Positions 25,192-36,916 of a stretch of 64,000 nt of DNA are shown one piece after another. Below the pieces are notes generated by a model. The model was not told the origin of the DNA and did no database searches. It saw only the letters and a list, made by a program, of their open reading frames with translations. Location: assembly GCA_963776665.1 (NCBI GenBank), contig CAVZNQ010000038.1, forward strand, positions 275,252 through 339,251, given 5' to 3'. Origin of the DNA: Roseiarcus sp963776665 (GTDB taxonomy: Bacteria; Pseudomonadota; Alphaproteobacteria; Rhizobiales; Beijerinckiaceae). Position 1 is the stretch's first letter. Each line of letters begins with the position of its first letter. The translations under genes and the position numbers were made by a program.

Positions 25192-26004
25192 CTAGGGGGC
25201 CGGATGGCCGATGAGAAGGGCGCACCACGCGGCGATCTCGGCTAATTGTTGCGCCGCGCCGGCGACGTCGCCGGTCTGGCCGCCGATCGCGCGGCGCGCC
25301 AAAACGACCATCGCGAAGGCGCCCGCGCCACTCGCAAGGGCGGCGGCAAGAGCATGCGCCAACCCAAATGAAATAAGGCCGAGAACAAGCGCGACGACCA
25401 GGGCCGTGCCCCACGCGGCGGCGAGCGCTTCGGGCTCGAGCCGGCCCGCCGCAGCGCCGGCGCCGTCGGCGCGCGCAGACACAAGAAGCCCGAGCGGCGT
25501 CAGCGCGCCGGCGCGCGAGAGCGCGGCGACGGCGATCAGGCTCGCGCAGGCGCGCCAGAAGCCGCCGTCGAGCGCTGCGGCCAGGGCGCCGACGCGCAGG
25601 ATGAGGGCGAGCGTCAGCGCGATGGCGCCATAGGCGCCGATACGGCTGTCGCGCATGATGTCGAGCTTCATCGCCCGCGTGGCGCCGCCGCCGAAGCCGT
25701 CGGCGACGTCGGCGAGCCCATCCTCGTGCAGGGCGCCGGTCGCAGCGACAAGCGCCGCCGTCGCCAGCCCGGCGCGAATGATCGGGGGCAGGCCGATGAG
25801 CCCGGTCGCCGCCAGCGCCAGCGCGCCGACAAGGCCGACCGCTCCGCCCGCGACCGGCGCCGCCCAGGCGAAGCGATTGATGTCGAGGGGCGCGCTCGCG
25901 CTGGGCTCGCCGACGGGAGCGCGGGTGAAAAAGCGCAGCGCGTCGCCGACATCGCGGGCGGCGGGGACGAAGCGACGCGGTCCGCCGAACCGGCTCACCT
26001 CCAA
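25192..26004 (-). CDS. cobS: adenosylcobinamide-GDP ribazoletransferase
   Basis: The cobalamin synthase: joins adenosylcobinamide-GDP with alpha-ribazole in the inner membrane. 270 residues with several membrane segments. The signature GALHEDGLADVADGFGGG, with the acidic metal-binding residues, and RDSRIGAYGAIALTLAL are intact. The usual partners cobT and cobU are not adjacent, and no cobalamin riboswitch was recognised upstream. It is 11 bases from DUF1289. Confidence 0.93.
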   Translation of the reverse strand: MEVSRFGGPRRFVPAARDVGDALRFFTRAPVGEPSASAPLDINRFAWAAPVAGGAVGLVGALALAATGLIGLPPIIRAGLATAALVAATGALHEDGLADVADGFGGGATRAMKLDIMRDSRIGAYGAIALTLALILRVGALAAALDGGFWRACASLIAVAALSRAGALTPLGLLVSARADGAGAAAGRLEPEALAAAWGTALVVALVLGLISFGLAHALAAALASGAGAFAMVVLARRAIGGQTGDVAGAAQQLAEIAAWCALLIGHPAP

Positions 26005-26072
26005 GGCTCGCCGCGGCGGCGCCGTCGAGGCGGCTCAGGCGACGGGAGGAAGGAGGACATTCGCGTCGCCCC

Positions 26073-26495
26073 TCAGATCGCCCAGACGAAGAGGGCGACT
26101 GCCGCCACCCCGAGTCCGGTCAGGCCGGATTCGACAAGACCCCACTGGCGAACGAGCGCCCGCGCCGCGCCCACGTCGGAGCCGCGGAGCCCCCGGATCT
26201 GGTTGTCGAGCGGCGTCATGACAAAGAACGCGTAAGGCCAGCTCACGATCATGACGAGCGCTCCGAACGCCCAGCGCACGTCCTGCGATTCGAAATAAGC
26301 GATGAAGCCGGCGATCGCCGCGACGAGGGCGAAGGCGGCGAGAAGCGCGATTCCACGGCTGTCGCTTGGCCCCCATTCGCCGAGCAGCGCCCCGTCGTCG
26401 AGCTTGAGGCGCGCCGGTTGCTCGACCCAGTTGACGTAGAAAGACGCGCCGGTGAAAGCGGCGGCGAAGGCAAGGGCGAACGTTCCCCAGATCAT
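26073..26495 (-). CDS. DUF1772 (anthrone oxygenase-like) membrane protein
   Basis: A 140-residue protein with four hydrophobic segments, starting MIWGTFALAFAAAFTGASFYVNWVEQPAR. The TGASFYxxxxEQPAR start and WPYAFFVMTPLDNQI are typical of the DUF1772 family. ATG 26495 is chosen because it begins at the first membrane segment. Role unknown. It shares the divergent region with recA, and its end is 68 bases upstream of cobS. Confidence 0.8.
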   Translation of the reverse strand: MIWGTFALAFAAAFTGASFYVNWVEQPARLKLDDGALLGEWGPSDSRGIALLAAFALVAAIAGFIAYFESQDVRWAFGALVMIVSWPYAFFVMTPLDNQIRGLRGSDVGAARALVRQWGLVESGLTGLGVAAVALFVWAI

Positions 26496-26678
26496 GACCG
26501 CTCCAGCTTCTGTGCGCCGCTCATCTAGCATGAAGCGGGACGGAAAGCGCGGGAGGCCTGGAGGAGGGACGGCGGCGAATCCCGGAGCGCCTCGTCGGGC
26601 CGCGACACTGCCGCCCCGTCGCCTGTCCCAAGAGGAATTTGAGAGTTGTTAACGCTGATAACGACAAATCGACCGGCG

Positions 26679-26693
26679 GAACAGAAATAGAAC
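26679..26693 (+). promoter_or_regulatory. LexA (SOS) box of recA
   Basis: GAAC-N7-GAAC (bases 26679-26682 and 26690-26693), the known alphaproteobacterial LexA operator, sits about 95 bases before the recA start and abuts the proposed -35. A second, one-mismatch copy (GAAC-N7-GTAC) is at 26704-26718, inside the promoter. Confidence 0.85.
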
Positions 26694-26721
26694 TTGCGCG
26701 TGAGAACAAACCGTGTACAGT
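26694..26721 (+). promoter_or_regulatory. candidate recA promoter
   Basis: TTGCGC (26694-26699) and TACAGT (26716-26721) are separated by 16 bases and follow directly on the LexA box, a layout in which bound LexA would block polymerase. The transcription start is not determined. Confidence 0.5.
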
Positions 26722-26788
26722 GCCTTCATTGGAGGGGGGCGCGCAAAACCGCGATTGCGGATCGGACGCTGCCCGTGAGAGAAGGACG

Positions 26789-27874
26789 ATGGTTATGACC
26801 CAACCCAATCTTCGCCTCGTGGAAGGGACCAGCGTGGACAAGACCAAGGCGCTCGACGCCGCCCTGTCGCAGATCGAACGGCAGTTCGGCAAGGGCTCGA
26901 TCATGCGCCTGGGCAAGAACCAGAAGGCGGTCGAGATCGAGACGGTGCCGACGGGATCGCTCGGCCTCGATATCGCGCTTGGCGTCGGCGGCTTGCCGCG
27001 CGGTCGGGTGATCGAGATCTACGGGCCTGAATCCTCCGGCAAAACGACGCTGACGCTGCATGTGATCGCCGAAGCGCAGAAAAAGGGCGGCGTTTGCGCC
27101 TTCGTCGACGCCGAACACGCCCTCGATCCCGTTTATGCGCGAAAACTCGGCGTCAAACTGGACGATCTCCTGATCTCACAGCCTGACACAGGGGAACAGG
27201 CGCTCGAAATCACCGACACGCTGGTGCGTTCAGGCGCAATCGACGTGCTGGTGATCGATTCGGTCGCGGCGCTGACGCCGAGGGCCGAGATCGAGGGCGA
27301 AATGGGCGAGTCTCAGCCGGGATTGCAGGCGCGGCTGATGAGCCAGGCCCTGCGCAAGCTCACAGCCTCGATCTCGCGCTCCAACACCATGGTGATCTTC
27401 ATCAATCAGATCCGGATGAAGATCGGGGTCATGTACGGCTCGCCCGAAACGACCTCGGGCGGCAACGCGCTCAAGTTCTATGCCTCCGTCCGTCTCGACA
27501 TCCGCCGCATTGGCGCGATCAAGGAGCGCGAACAGGTGGTCGGCAACCAGACCCGGGTCAAGGTGGTCAAGAACAAGGTCGCGCCGCCCTTCAAGCAGGT
27601 CGAATTCGACATCATGTATGGCGAAGGCGTCTCCAAGGCGGGCGAGCTGATCGACCTTGGCGCCAAGGCTGGGGTGGTGGAGAAATCAGGCGCCTGGTTT
27701 TCCTTCGACAGCGTGCGGCTTGGCCAGGGCCGGGAAAACGCCAAGGCGTTCTTGAAGACCAGTCCGGAGACGGCCGACAGGATCGAGCGCGCCATTCGGG
27801 AGAACGCCGGCCTGATCGCCGAGCGCATTCTCGAAGACGACGGTCCTGCGCCCGACGACGACGCCGAAGCCTGA
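26789..27874 (+). CDS. recA: recombinase RecA
   Basis: Central DNA strand-exchange protein and co-protease for LexA cleavage. 361 residues. Visible are KALDAALSQIERQFGKGSIM, Walker A YGPESSGKTT, VDAEHALDPVYA, Walker B DVLVIDSVAAL and loop 2 near INQIRMKIGVMYGSPETT, ending in the usual acidic tail. The frame is open from 26639, but ATG 26789 (just after GAAGGA) fits the family. The LexA box upstream indicates SOS induction. Confidence 0.98.
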   Translation: MVMTQPNLRLVEGTSVDKTKALDAALSQIERQFGKGSIMRLGKNQKAVEIETVPTGSLGLDIALGVGGLPRGRVIEIYGPESSGKTTLTLHVIAEAQKKGGVCAFVDAEHALDPVYARKLGVKLDDLLISQPDTGEQALEITDTLVRSGAIDVLVIDSVAALTPRAEIEGEMGESQPGLQARLMSQALRKLTASISRSNTMVIFINQIRMKIGVMYGSPETTSGGNALKFYASVRLDIRRIGAIKEREQVVGNQTRVKVVKNKVAPPFKQVEFDIMYGEGVSKAGELIDLGAKAGVVEKSGAWFSFDSVRLGQGRENAKAFLKTSPETADRIERAIRENAGLIAERILEDDGPAPDDDAEA

Positions 27875-28370
27875 TCCGCTTCCTTCGGGCGCGCCTCGCG
27901 TCCCCCCGCCTTCAGCGGCGCGCCTGTCCGCCAGGAAAGCGTTTGCAAGGCCTTCGCGCGTCCCATGGCGGCGCGAGAGCGGTTGACCTCCCCCGCTCTC
28001 GCGCCGCCGCTTTCGGCTCATGCTCGGCCGTTTGGCCACCCTTTCTCTCTCCCGGTAGGGAGTCGAAAGACGCCCGTTTTTCCCGGTGGGCCAAAGCGCG
28101 CTCCAAAGAGCGCCGTCTCGATCCTGAAGGAGCCGGGGCCGGCTCCGGCGACGGCATAAGCCGGCAACCTCAATTGATCCCTCCGGCTGCGGATACCGCG
28201 GAGTTCTCCTTTCGCGCGGCAGGCGCCGCGGCCATACCCTCGCTGCGGCTCGACCTCCGGCGCCAGGTATCGGGCGCGGGCGAGAATTCCTCCGGGTTGT
28301 GGTTGGCGCTTTCAGCGGCCTTGCTCTAGAACGCGCGTCCAGCGGCATCCGGTCCAGGCGAAGTGTGTAG
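27875..28370. other. 496-base intergenic region between recA and alaS
   Basis: It contains the long hairpin at 27967-28008. An open plus-strand frame at 27943-28329 crosses the hairpin and has no recognisable domain, so I do not call it a gene. In related bacteria a sensor kinase gene often lies between recA and alaS; no convincing remnant of one is visible. Confidence 0.4.
27967..28008 (+). terminator. perfect 16-bp hairpin downstream of recA
   Basis: A 16-base arm (27967-27982, GGCGGCGCGAGAGCGG) is followed by a 10-base loop and its exact complement (27993-28008). It lies 92 bases after the recA stop. No T-run follows, so it is not a classical intrinsic terminator; it may protect the recA mRNA 3' end or be a palindromic repeat. 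Confidence 0.55.
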
Positions 28371-31043
<2,673 letters not shown>

Positions 31044-31059
31044 GCCTGCGCGCTTCCTC

Positions 31060-32274
31060 TCAGGCCGCCATCGCCTTCTTGAGATTCCCGTCGATCTTGT
31101 CCAGGAAGCCTTCGGTCGAGAGCCACTTCTGCTCCGGGCCGACGAGAAGCGCGAGATCCTTGGTCATCGAGCCCGCTTCGACGGTTTCGACGCACACATG
31201 TTCGAGGGTCGAGGCGAATTTGGCCAGCGCCGCGTTGTCGTCGAGCTTGGCGCGATGGGCGAGACCGCGGGTCCAGGCGAAGATCGATGCGATCGAGTTG
31301 GTCGAGGTCTGGCGGCCCTTCTGGTGTTCGCGGTAGTGGCGGGTGACGGTGCCGTGCGCCGCCTCGGCCTCGACCGTCCGCCCGTCGGGCGTCATGAGCA
31401 CGCTCGTCATCAGGCCGAGCGAGCCGAAGCCTTGCGCGACCGTGTCCGACTGCACGTCGCCGTCGTAGTTCTTGCACGCCCACACGTAGCCGCCCGACCA
31501 CTTCAGCGCCGCGGCGACCATGTCGTCGATCAGTCGGTGCTCGTAGGTGATGCCGAGCGCCTGGAACCGGCTCTTGAACTCGGCGTCATAGACTTCCTGG
31601 AAGATGTCCTTGAAGCGGCCGTCATAGGCTTTCAGAATCGTATTTTTCGTCGACAGATAGACCGGATATTTGCGCATCAGGCCGAAATTCAGCGACGCGC
31701 GGGCGAAGTCGCGAATCGAGTCGTCGAGATTGTACATCGACATCGCCACGCCGCCGCCGGGGAACTTGAACACTTCCCGCTCGATCACCTTCCCGTCCTC
31801 GCCTTCGAACCGGATGGTGAGGCGGCCCTTGCCGGGCACCCTGAAATCGGTGGCGCGATATTGGTCGCCATAGGCGTGGCGGCCGATCACGATCGGCTGC
31901 GTCCAGCTCGGAACCAGGCGCGGCACGTTCTTGCAGATGATCGGCTCGCGGAAAATGACGCCGCCCAGGATGTTGCGGATGGTGCCGTTGGGGCTCTTCC
32001 ACATCTCCTTGAGATGGAACTCTTGGACCCGCGCCTCGTCCGGGGTGATGGTCGCGCATTTGACGCCGACGCCATAGACCTTGATCGCCTCGGCGGCGTC
32101 GATGGTGACCTGGTCGCTGGTTGCGTCGCGATTCTCGACCGCGAGGTCGAAGTACTTCAGGTCGATGTCGAGATAAGGGTGGATCAGCTTGTCGCGGATG
32201 AGATGCCAGATGATGCGCGTCATCTCGTCGCCGTCGAGCTCGACGACCGGATTACTCACCTTGATCTTGGACAT
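31060..32274 (-). CDS. icd: NADP-dependent isocitrate dehydrogenase
   Basis: TCA-cycle enzyme converting isocitrate to 2-oxoglutarate. 404 residues of the dimeric, eukaryote-like NADP-dependent subfamily used by alphaproteobacteria: VVELDGDEMTRIIWHLIRD, SPNGTIRNILGG, ITYEHRLIDDMVA, KNYDGDVQSD and AHGTVTRHYREHQKG. Complete. It converges with alaS at 16 bases and is divergent from the lytic transglycosylase gene. Confidence 0.97.
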   Translation of the reverse strand: MSKIKVSNPVVELDGDEMTRIIWHLIRDKLIHPYLDIDLKYFDLAVENRDATSDQVTIDAAEAIKVYGVGVKCATITPDEARVQEFHLKEMWKSPNGTIRNILGGVIFREPIICKNVPRLVPSWTQPIVIGRHAYGDQYRATDFRVPGKGRLTIRFEGEDGKVIEREVFKFPGGGVAMSMYNLDDSIRDFARASLNFGLMRKYPVYLSTKNTILKAYDGRFKDIFQEVYDAEFKSRFQALGITYEHRLIDDMVAAALKWSGGYVWACKNYDGDVQSDTVAQGFGSLGLMTSVLMTPDGRTVEAEAAHGTVTRHYREHQKGRQTSTNSIASIFAWTRGLAHRAKLDDNAALAKFASTLEHVCVETVEAGSMTKDLALLVGPEQKWLSTEGFLDKIDGNLKKAMAA

Positions 32275-32579
32275 CGATGTGGGACTTTCGTTGGCGGGAG
32301 GAGCGCTGCGCGAAGGCGTTTCGCCCCTATATCATCGGCGGTTTGGCAGGCAAAGCCGACCCCGTTGGCGGACGCCGCCAAGCGCAGTCGGGCAACGTCC
32401 CGTGCTTTCTTCCGCCCGGTTCCGCCGCCCGCGAACGCACCTTTCCTGGGTCGCTCGATTTCAATAGCTTCCACAGAACCGGGCGGGCGGCGCGGCGGAC
32501 AGGTTCGCGGCCTCGACAGCCGCGGCCAGCGGCTGGGCGCTGCCAATTTCAAAAACTGGCGCGCGAAAATGGGGACGGC
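32275..32579. other. divergent intergenic region, icd / lytic transglycosylase
   Basis: About 300 bases presumably holding the two promoters. No gene, repeat or binding motif was recognised. Confidence 0.4.
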
Positions 32580-33437
32580 ATGCGGACTTTGACCCGCGCG
32601 AATTGCAGTAGGATCGCGCTCGCTTCGCTCTTCGTTTGGCTGAGCTGCCGCACGGCGATCGGCGACGCCGGTCCAGAAACCGACAATGCGATCGAGACGC
32701 TATGCGGGATCCTCGAAAGTTCGGCCAAGACCGAGGGGTTGCCGGTCAGCTTCTTCACCAAGCTCATCTGGCGCGAGAGCGCGTTCCAGCCGAACGCAGT
32801 CAGCCCCGCCGGCGCGCAAGGGGTGGCCCAGTTCATGCCCGGCACGGCGTCGTCGCGCGGGCTCGTCGATCCGTTCGACCCGGCGTCGGCGATTCCGGCG
32901 TCGGCGAAGTACCTCGCCGAACTCGTGCGCAAGTTCGGCAACCTGGGACTTGCGGCGGCGGCCTACAACGCAGGCGAAACCGCGGTCGACAAATGGCTCG
33001 ACGACAAGGGCCAGCTTCCGTTCGAAACCCAGGACTACGTGCTCGCGCTCACCGGCCACGCCGCCGACGAATGGCGCACCCCGACGCCGCCCGAGCTGGC
33101 GGCGCCTGTTGGCCCGTCGTGCCTGACCCTCGTCGCCACGCTGCGCACGACCCCGGGCGTCTCGCCGATCGTCTCGGGCTGGTTTGCGCCCTGGGGGGTA
33201 CAGATCGCCGCCAGCTTCTCGCGGGCGTCGGCGATGCGCGCGTTTGAGCGCGTGCGGCACGATTTCTATCCTGTCGTTGGCGGAAAGAACCCGTTTGTGC
33301 TCGGCTCAGTGGTCAGAAGCCGCGGCTTCCGTCCGTTTTACCGCGTGCGTCTGCCGGCGGAGAACCGTCCGGAAGCCGAGAGGCTCTGCGCCGCGCTTGA
33401 GGCGGCCGGCGGCTCGTGCGTTGTGCTGAGGAGCTGA
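32580..33437 (+). CDS. exported lytic transglycosylase with C-terminal SPOR-like domain
   Basis: A 285-residue peptidoglycan-cleaving enzyme. A signal peptide (residues 1 to about 28, ending CRTAIGDAG) is followed by an SLT domain with the catalytic glutamate in LIWRESAFQPNAVSP, the GAQGVAQFMPGTA motif and AAYNAGETAV. The last ~75 residues resemble a SPOR peptidoglycan-binding domain (VQIAASFSRASAMRAF at its start, YRVRLPAENRPEAERLC near its end). Start ATG 32580 directly precedes the signal peptide. Confidence 0.88.
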   Translation: MRTLTRANCSRIALASLFVWLSCRTAIGDAGPETDNAIETLCGILESSAKTEGLPVSFFTKLIWRESAFQPNAVSPAGAQGVAQFMPGTASSRGLVDPFDPASAIPASAKYLAELVRKFGNLGLAAAAYNAGETAVDKWLDDKGQLPFETQDYVLALTGHAADEWRTPTPPELAAPVGPSCLTLVATLRTTPGVSPIVSGWFAPWGVQIAASFSRASAMRAFERVRHDFYPVVGGKNPFVLGSVVRSRGFRPFYRVRLPAENRPEAERLCAALEAAGGSCVVLRS

Positions 33438-33481
33438 ACGGCGCGCGGCGGCGCGTTTGAGGCGGCATGGCCAGAGGCCGC

Positions 33482-33955
33482 TTAGCCTCGAGCCGCGAGC
33501 GGCTTAACCATTCTCAGGTGAGGTATTGTCACTTCGGTGAAAGCGTCGCCCTCCGCGACATAACCGACACTTTCATAGAAGGGCGCCGCAGTCTCGCGCG
33601 CGTGCAGGACAATCTCCCGATATCCCATTTCTGCCGACAATCTCTCGGCATAGGCGATAAGCCGCTTGCCGACGCCGCGCCCTTGATGGTCGGGATCAAC
33701 CGCCATTTGCCGCAGCCTGACTGGCGATCCATGCGACTTGTCGGCCGCAGTCAGAGAAACGCAGGCAACGAGCCTATCGTGCAAATATGCCCCGATATGA
33801 ATGTCGTCCCGCTCTTTCTCCAGTTGTTCCGGCGTGAAGTCCAGTCCAAGAGGCGCACGCAAGACGCGGCGGCGAAGCGCGACCAAATCGCGATACCGGT
33901 TGGAATTGTACTCGATGCGAGCGAACTCCAACAAAGGTTTTCCTTGCGAATTCAT
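33482..33955 (-). CDS. GNAT-family N-acetyltransferase
   Basis: A 157-residue acetyl-CoA-dependent transferase. The acetyl-CoA-binding motif A reads RLRQMAVDPDHQGRGVGKRLI, followed by LHARETAAPFYESVGYV. The N-terminal part (SNRYRDLVALRRRVLRAPLGL) is like the PhnO/ElaA-type GNAT group. Substrate unknown. It is the last of a leftward run after hemA-hemE-hemF and an aldo/keto reductase, with 22 bases to the latter. Confidence 0.88.
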   Translation of the reverse strand: MNSQGKPLLEFARIEYNSNRYRDLVALRRRVLRAPLGLDFTPEQLEKERDDIHIGAYLHDRLVACVSLTAADKSHGSPVRLRQMAVDPDHQGRGVGKRLIAYAERLSAEMGYREIVLHARETAAPFYESVGYVAEGDAFTEVTIPHLRMVKPLAARG

Positions 33956-33977
33956 GTTTGAGACTCGCCGACCCGTC

Positions 33978-34841
33978 TCACCCCGCCTGGCGCCCGGCGC
34001 TGTCGAGCGTCGCGAATTCGTCGTCGGAGAGTGTGATCGCCGCCGCGCCGACGTTCTCCTCGAGATGCGCCGCCTTGCCGGTGCCGGGGATCGGCAGCAT
34101 GACCGGGCTGCGCTTCAGGAGCCAGGCGAGCGCGATCTGGCCTGGCGTCGCCTTGTGCTTCCGGGCGATCGCGTCCAACGCGCTTCCTTCGCGCGCAAGG
34201 TCGCCGGCGTTGAGCGGGTACCAGGGAATGAAGCCGATGCCCTGTTTCTCGCAATGGTCGAGCGCCGCCTCGCTCGCCCGATCGGTCAGGTTATAGCGAT
34301 TCTGCACCGTGGCGACCGGGAAGACCTTCGCCGCCGCCTCGATCTCCGCGACGCTGACTTCCGACAGGCCGGCGCACCGGATGACCTTGTCCTTGATCAG
34401 CGAGGCGATCGCGTCGAACTGCTCCTTGGCCGGTACTTTCGGATCGATGCGGTGCAACTGCCATAAAGAGATCGTCTCGACGCCGAGCCGCCAGCGGCTC
34501 TTGTGCGCCTGCTGGATCAGATATTCCGGCCGACCGAGGGGAATCCAGATGTTCGGCCCGGTGCGCGCGAGCCCGCCTTTGGTCGCGACATGGATCTGCC
34601 CATAGGGCGCGAGCGCCTCCCGGATCAGCTCTTCGGAGAAATCGGGACCGTAGGAATCGGCGGTGTCGATAAAGTCGACGCCGAGGTCGGGCAGACGGCG
34701 CAAAGTTTTCAGTGCCTCGGCGCGGTCTGCAGGAGGACCCCAGATGCCGCGGCCCACGACGCGCATCGCGCCGAAGCCGAGGCGATTGACGTCGAAAGCG
34801 CCGCCAATGCGAAAGCGGCCGGACTGGGCGGCGTTGACCAT
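33978..34841 (-). CDS. aldo/keto reductase
   Basis: A 287-residue NADPH-dependent oxidoreductase (TIM barrel). The catalytic aspartate and tyrosine lie in GVDFIDTADSYGPDFSEE, the lysine in IHVATKGGLAR and the histidine in SLWQLHRIDPK. The C-terminal nucleotide-binding part shows LPIPGTGKAAHLEENVGAA. Substrate unknown. It sits 33 bases downstream of hemF, probably on the same transcript. Confidence 0.9.
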   Translation of the reverse strand: MVNAAQSGRFRIGGAFDVNRLGFGAMRVVGRGIWGPPADRAEALKTLRRLPDLGVDFIDTADSYGPDFSEELIREALAPYGQIHVATKGGLARTGPNIWIPLGRPEYLIQQAHKSRWRLGVETISLWQLHRIDPKVPAKEQFDAIASLIKDKVIRCAGLSEVSVAEIEAAAKVFPVATVQNRYNLTDRASEAALDHCEKQGIGFIPWYPLNAGDLAREGSALDAIARKHKATPGQIALAWLLKRSPVMLPIPGTGKAAHLEENVGAAAITLSDDEFATLDSAGRQAG

Positions 34842-34874
34842 GGTCAGTCTCCGAAATTTTCTTGCTGGATGTGT

Positions 34875-35789
34875 TCAGGGCCAGCCGGCGAGCGGCGGCA
34901 TCGAGGATAGTATCGAAGCAATGTTTCCGCCGGTCTTCAAGCCGAAAATTGTTCCCCGGTCATAGAGCAGGTTGAACTCGACATAACGTCCGCGCCTCAC
35001 CAGCTGTTCCCTGCGCTCGGTTTCGCTCCACGGCTTCCCGGCGTTGCGTCGCACGATGTCGCAATAGGCGACAAGGAAGCTCTCGCCGACGTCGCGCACG
35101 AAAGCGAAATCGGCGTCGAAGGCGGAATTGCCTTCATCTCCCGCGCTGTTGAGATAGTCGAAGAAAATGCCGCCGATTCCGCGAGGCTCGCCCCGATGCT
35201 TGAGATAGAAGTACTCGTCGCACCATTTTCTGAAGCGCCCGGCGTCGGCGACGTCCGGATGGCGCTCGCAGGCGGCGCGCATCGCCGCGTGAAAGGCGAT
35301 CGCGTCCGGATCGCTCGGCTTGCGGCGCTCGTCCAGCATCGGCGTCAGGTCGGCTCCGCCTCCGAACCAGGTCTTGGTCGTGCGCACGAGCCGGGTGTTC
35401 ATGTGCACGGTCGGGACATGCGGGCTCCACGGATGGGCGATCACCGAGACGCCAGCGGCGCAGAAGCGCGAGTCCTTCTCGGCGCCCGGAATCTGCGAAG
35501 CGAATTCGGCCGGGAAGGCGCCATGAACGACCGAGACATGAGCGCCCATCTTCTCGAACAGACGGCCGCGCAGCATCGCCATCCGACCGCCGCCGCCAGG
35601 GGCGCCGCTCGCGTCGGTGCGCACCCACGGCTCGATCGCAAACCGGCCTGGCGCAATTTCAGCGCCGGCGTCGGCGAATTCGCCCTCCAGCGCCTCCATC
35701 GCCTCGATGATCCGCCGCTGGAGGGTCTCGAACCAGTCGCTTGCGCGCGCGAAACGGGCGTCGTCCGGCGCGCGCCCGGAAACGTTCAT
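34875..35789 (-). CDS. hemF: oxygen-dependent coproporphyrinogen III oxidase
   Basis: Converts coproporphyrinogen III to protoporphyrinogen IX using O2. 304 residues. Recognisable blocks are GGGGRMAMLRGRLFEKMG, SVIAHPWSPHVPTVHMNTR, TWFGGGADLTPML, KWCDEYFYLKHRGEPRGIGG and RRGRYVEFNLLYDRGTIFGL. The ATG overlaps the hemE stop (ATGA at 35786-35789), so the pair is coupled. Use of HemF implies haem synthesis under oxic conditions. Confidence 0.97.
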   Translation of the reverse strand: MNVSGRAPDDARFARASDWFETLQRRIIEAMEALEGEFADAGAEIAPGRFAIEPWVRTDASGAPGGGGRMAMLRGRLFEKMGAHVSVVHGAFPAEFASQIPGAEKDSRFCAAGVSVIAHPWSPHVPTVHMNTRLVRTTKTWFGGGADLTPMLDERRKPSDPDAIAFHAAMRAACERHPDVADAGRFRKWCDEYFYLKHRGEPRGIGGIFFDYLNSAGDEGNSAFDADFAFVRDVGESFLVAYCDIVRRNAGKPWSETERREQLVRRGRYVEFNLLYDRGTIFGLKTGGNIASILSSMPPLAGWP

Positions 35790-36907
35790 GGCGAATTTTC
35801 GCCGCGCACCCTGGCGACGAGGCGCTCGACGTGGCCCAGGGGCGTCTCCGGCAGGACGCCATGGCCGAGATTGAAGATATGGGCGCGGGATGCGAATCCT
35901 TCGACGATACGGTTCGTTTCTTCATCAAGGCGCGGTCCACCGGCGATCAGCGCCAGCGGATCGAGATTGCCCTGAAGGGCGAGCCGCCCGGGCAGTGCGG
36001 CGATGGCGGCGTCCGGCTCGACGGCCGTGTCGAGGCCGATCGCGTCAATGTCGGCAAGCGGGGCGAATTTCGCCAATTGGGTCCCGGCCCCGCGCGGAAA
36101 AGCGATGATCGGCGCGTCCGGCGCCTTTGCCCGGACCTTGGCCGCGAGCGCGGCCACCGGCGCGACGCACCAGCGATCGAATTCGGCCGGCGGCAGCACG
36201 CCGGCCCACGAATCGAAGATCTGGACTGCTTCCGCGCCCGCCGCCAATTGACGGACCAGATATTCAGCGGAGGCGTCAACAAGCCGGTCGATCAGGGCGG
36301 CGAACAGATCCGGATGGCGGTAGGCGAAGAGGCGCGCGGGCGCCTGATCGGGCGTGCCGCGCCCGGCGATCATGTAGCTCGCCACTGTCCACGGGGCGCC
36401 GCAAAAGCCGATCAGCGCCACGTCGCCCGGCAATGCGGTCTTGAGGCGGTCGAGAGCTTCGAACACCGGCGCGAGCCGGTTCCAGTCGGGCTCGGGGCGA
36501 AGCTTCGCGAGGCCAGCGGCGTCGCCGATCGGGTCGAGGCGAGGGCCGTCGCCCGATTCAAAGCCGACGCTCTGGCCGAGCGCGTCGGGCATGACGAGAA
36601 TGTCGGAGAACAGGATCGCGGCGTCGAAGCCGAACCGGCGGATCGGCTGCAGCGTCGCCTCGACGGCGAGGCCGGGGTCGTAGCAGAAATCCAGAAAGGT
36701 TGCGGTTTTCCCCCGAAGATCGCGATATTCCGGCAGATAGCGACCCGCTTGGCGCATGAGCCAGATCGGCGGCGTCCGCTGCCGCTCGCCGGCGAGCGCG
36801 GCGAGGAGAGGCTTGCGACCCCTCGCCCGGCCCGACTGCGCGTCAACGGTGGAGCGCGCTGCCCCGTCCTTTGCGTGAGCGGCCCGGGGTAAGGGGCGGC
36901 CGAGCAC
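35786..36907 (-). CDS. hemE: uroporphyrinogen decarboxylase
   Basis: Removes four carboxyl groups from uroporphyrinogen III. The catalytic N-terminal motif PIWLMRQAGRYLPEYR, the ILFSDILVMPDALG segment, GFCGAPWTVASYMI and HILGHGVLPETP-like NLGHGVLPETPLGHVE are present. The start is GTG 36907, nine bases after the hemA stop; this gives a 373-residue protein with about 30 residues before the usual beginning (KPLLAALAG). No better start codon is apparent nearer that point. Confidence 0.95.
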   Translation of the reverse strand: MLGRPLPRAAHAKDGAARSTVDAQSGRARGRKPLLAALAGERQRTPPIWLMRQAGRYLPEYRDLRGKTATFLDFCYDPGLAVEATLQPIRRFGFDAAILFSDILVMPDALGQSVGFESGDGPRLDPIGDAAGLAKLRPEPDWNRLAPVFEALDRLKTALPGDVALIGFCGAPWTVASYMIAGRGTPDQAPARLFAYRHPDLFAALIDRLVDASAEYLVRQLAAGAEAVQIFDSWAGVLPPAEFDRWCVAPVAALAAKVRAKAPDAPIIAFPRGAGTQLAKFAPLADIDAIGLDTAVEPDAAIAALPGRLALQGNLDPLALIAGGPRLDEETNRIVEGFASRAHIFNLGHGVLPETPLGHVERLVARVRGENSP

Positions 36908-36916
36908 AGCGGCCGC

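Noticed and set aside
26005..26072. Cobalamin riboswitch upstream of cobS
   Set aside because: The gap to the upstream gene is only 68 bases and no B12-box-like sequence was seen.
27943..28329. Open frame between recA and alaS
   Set aside because: It crosses the 16-bp hairpin, has low-complexity Ala/Arg-rich translation and no recognised domain.
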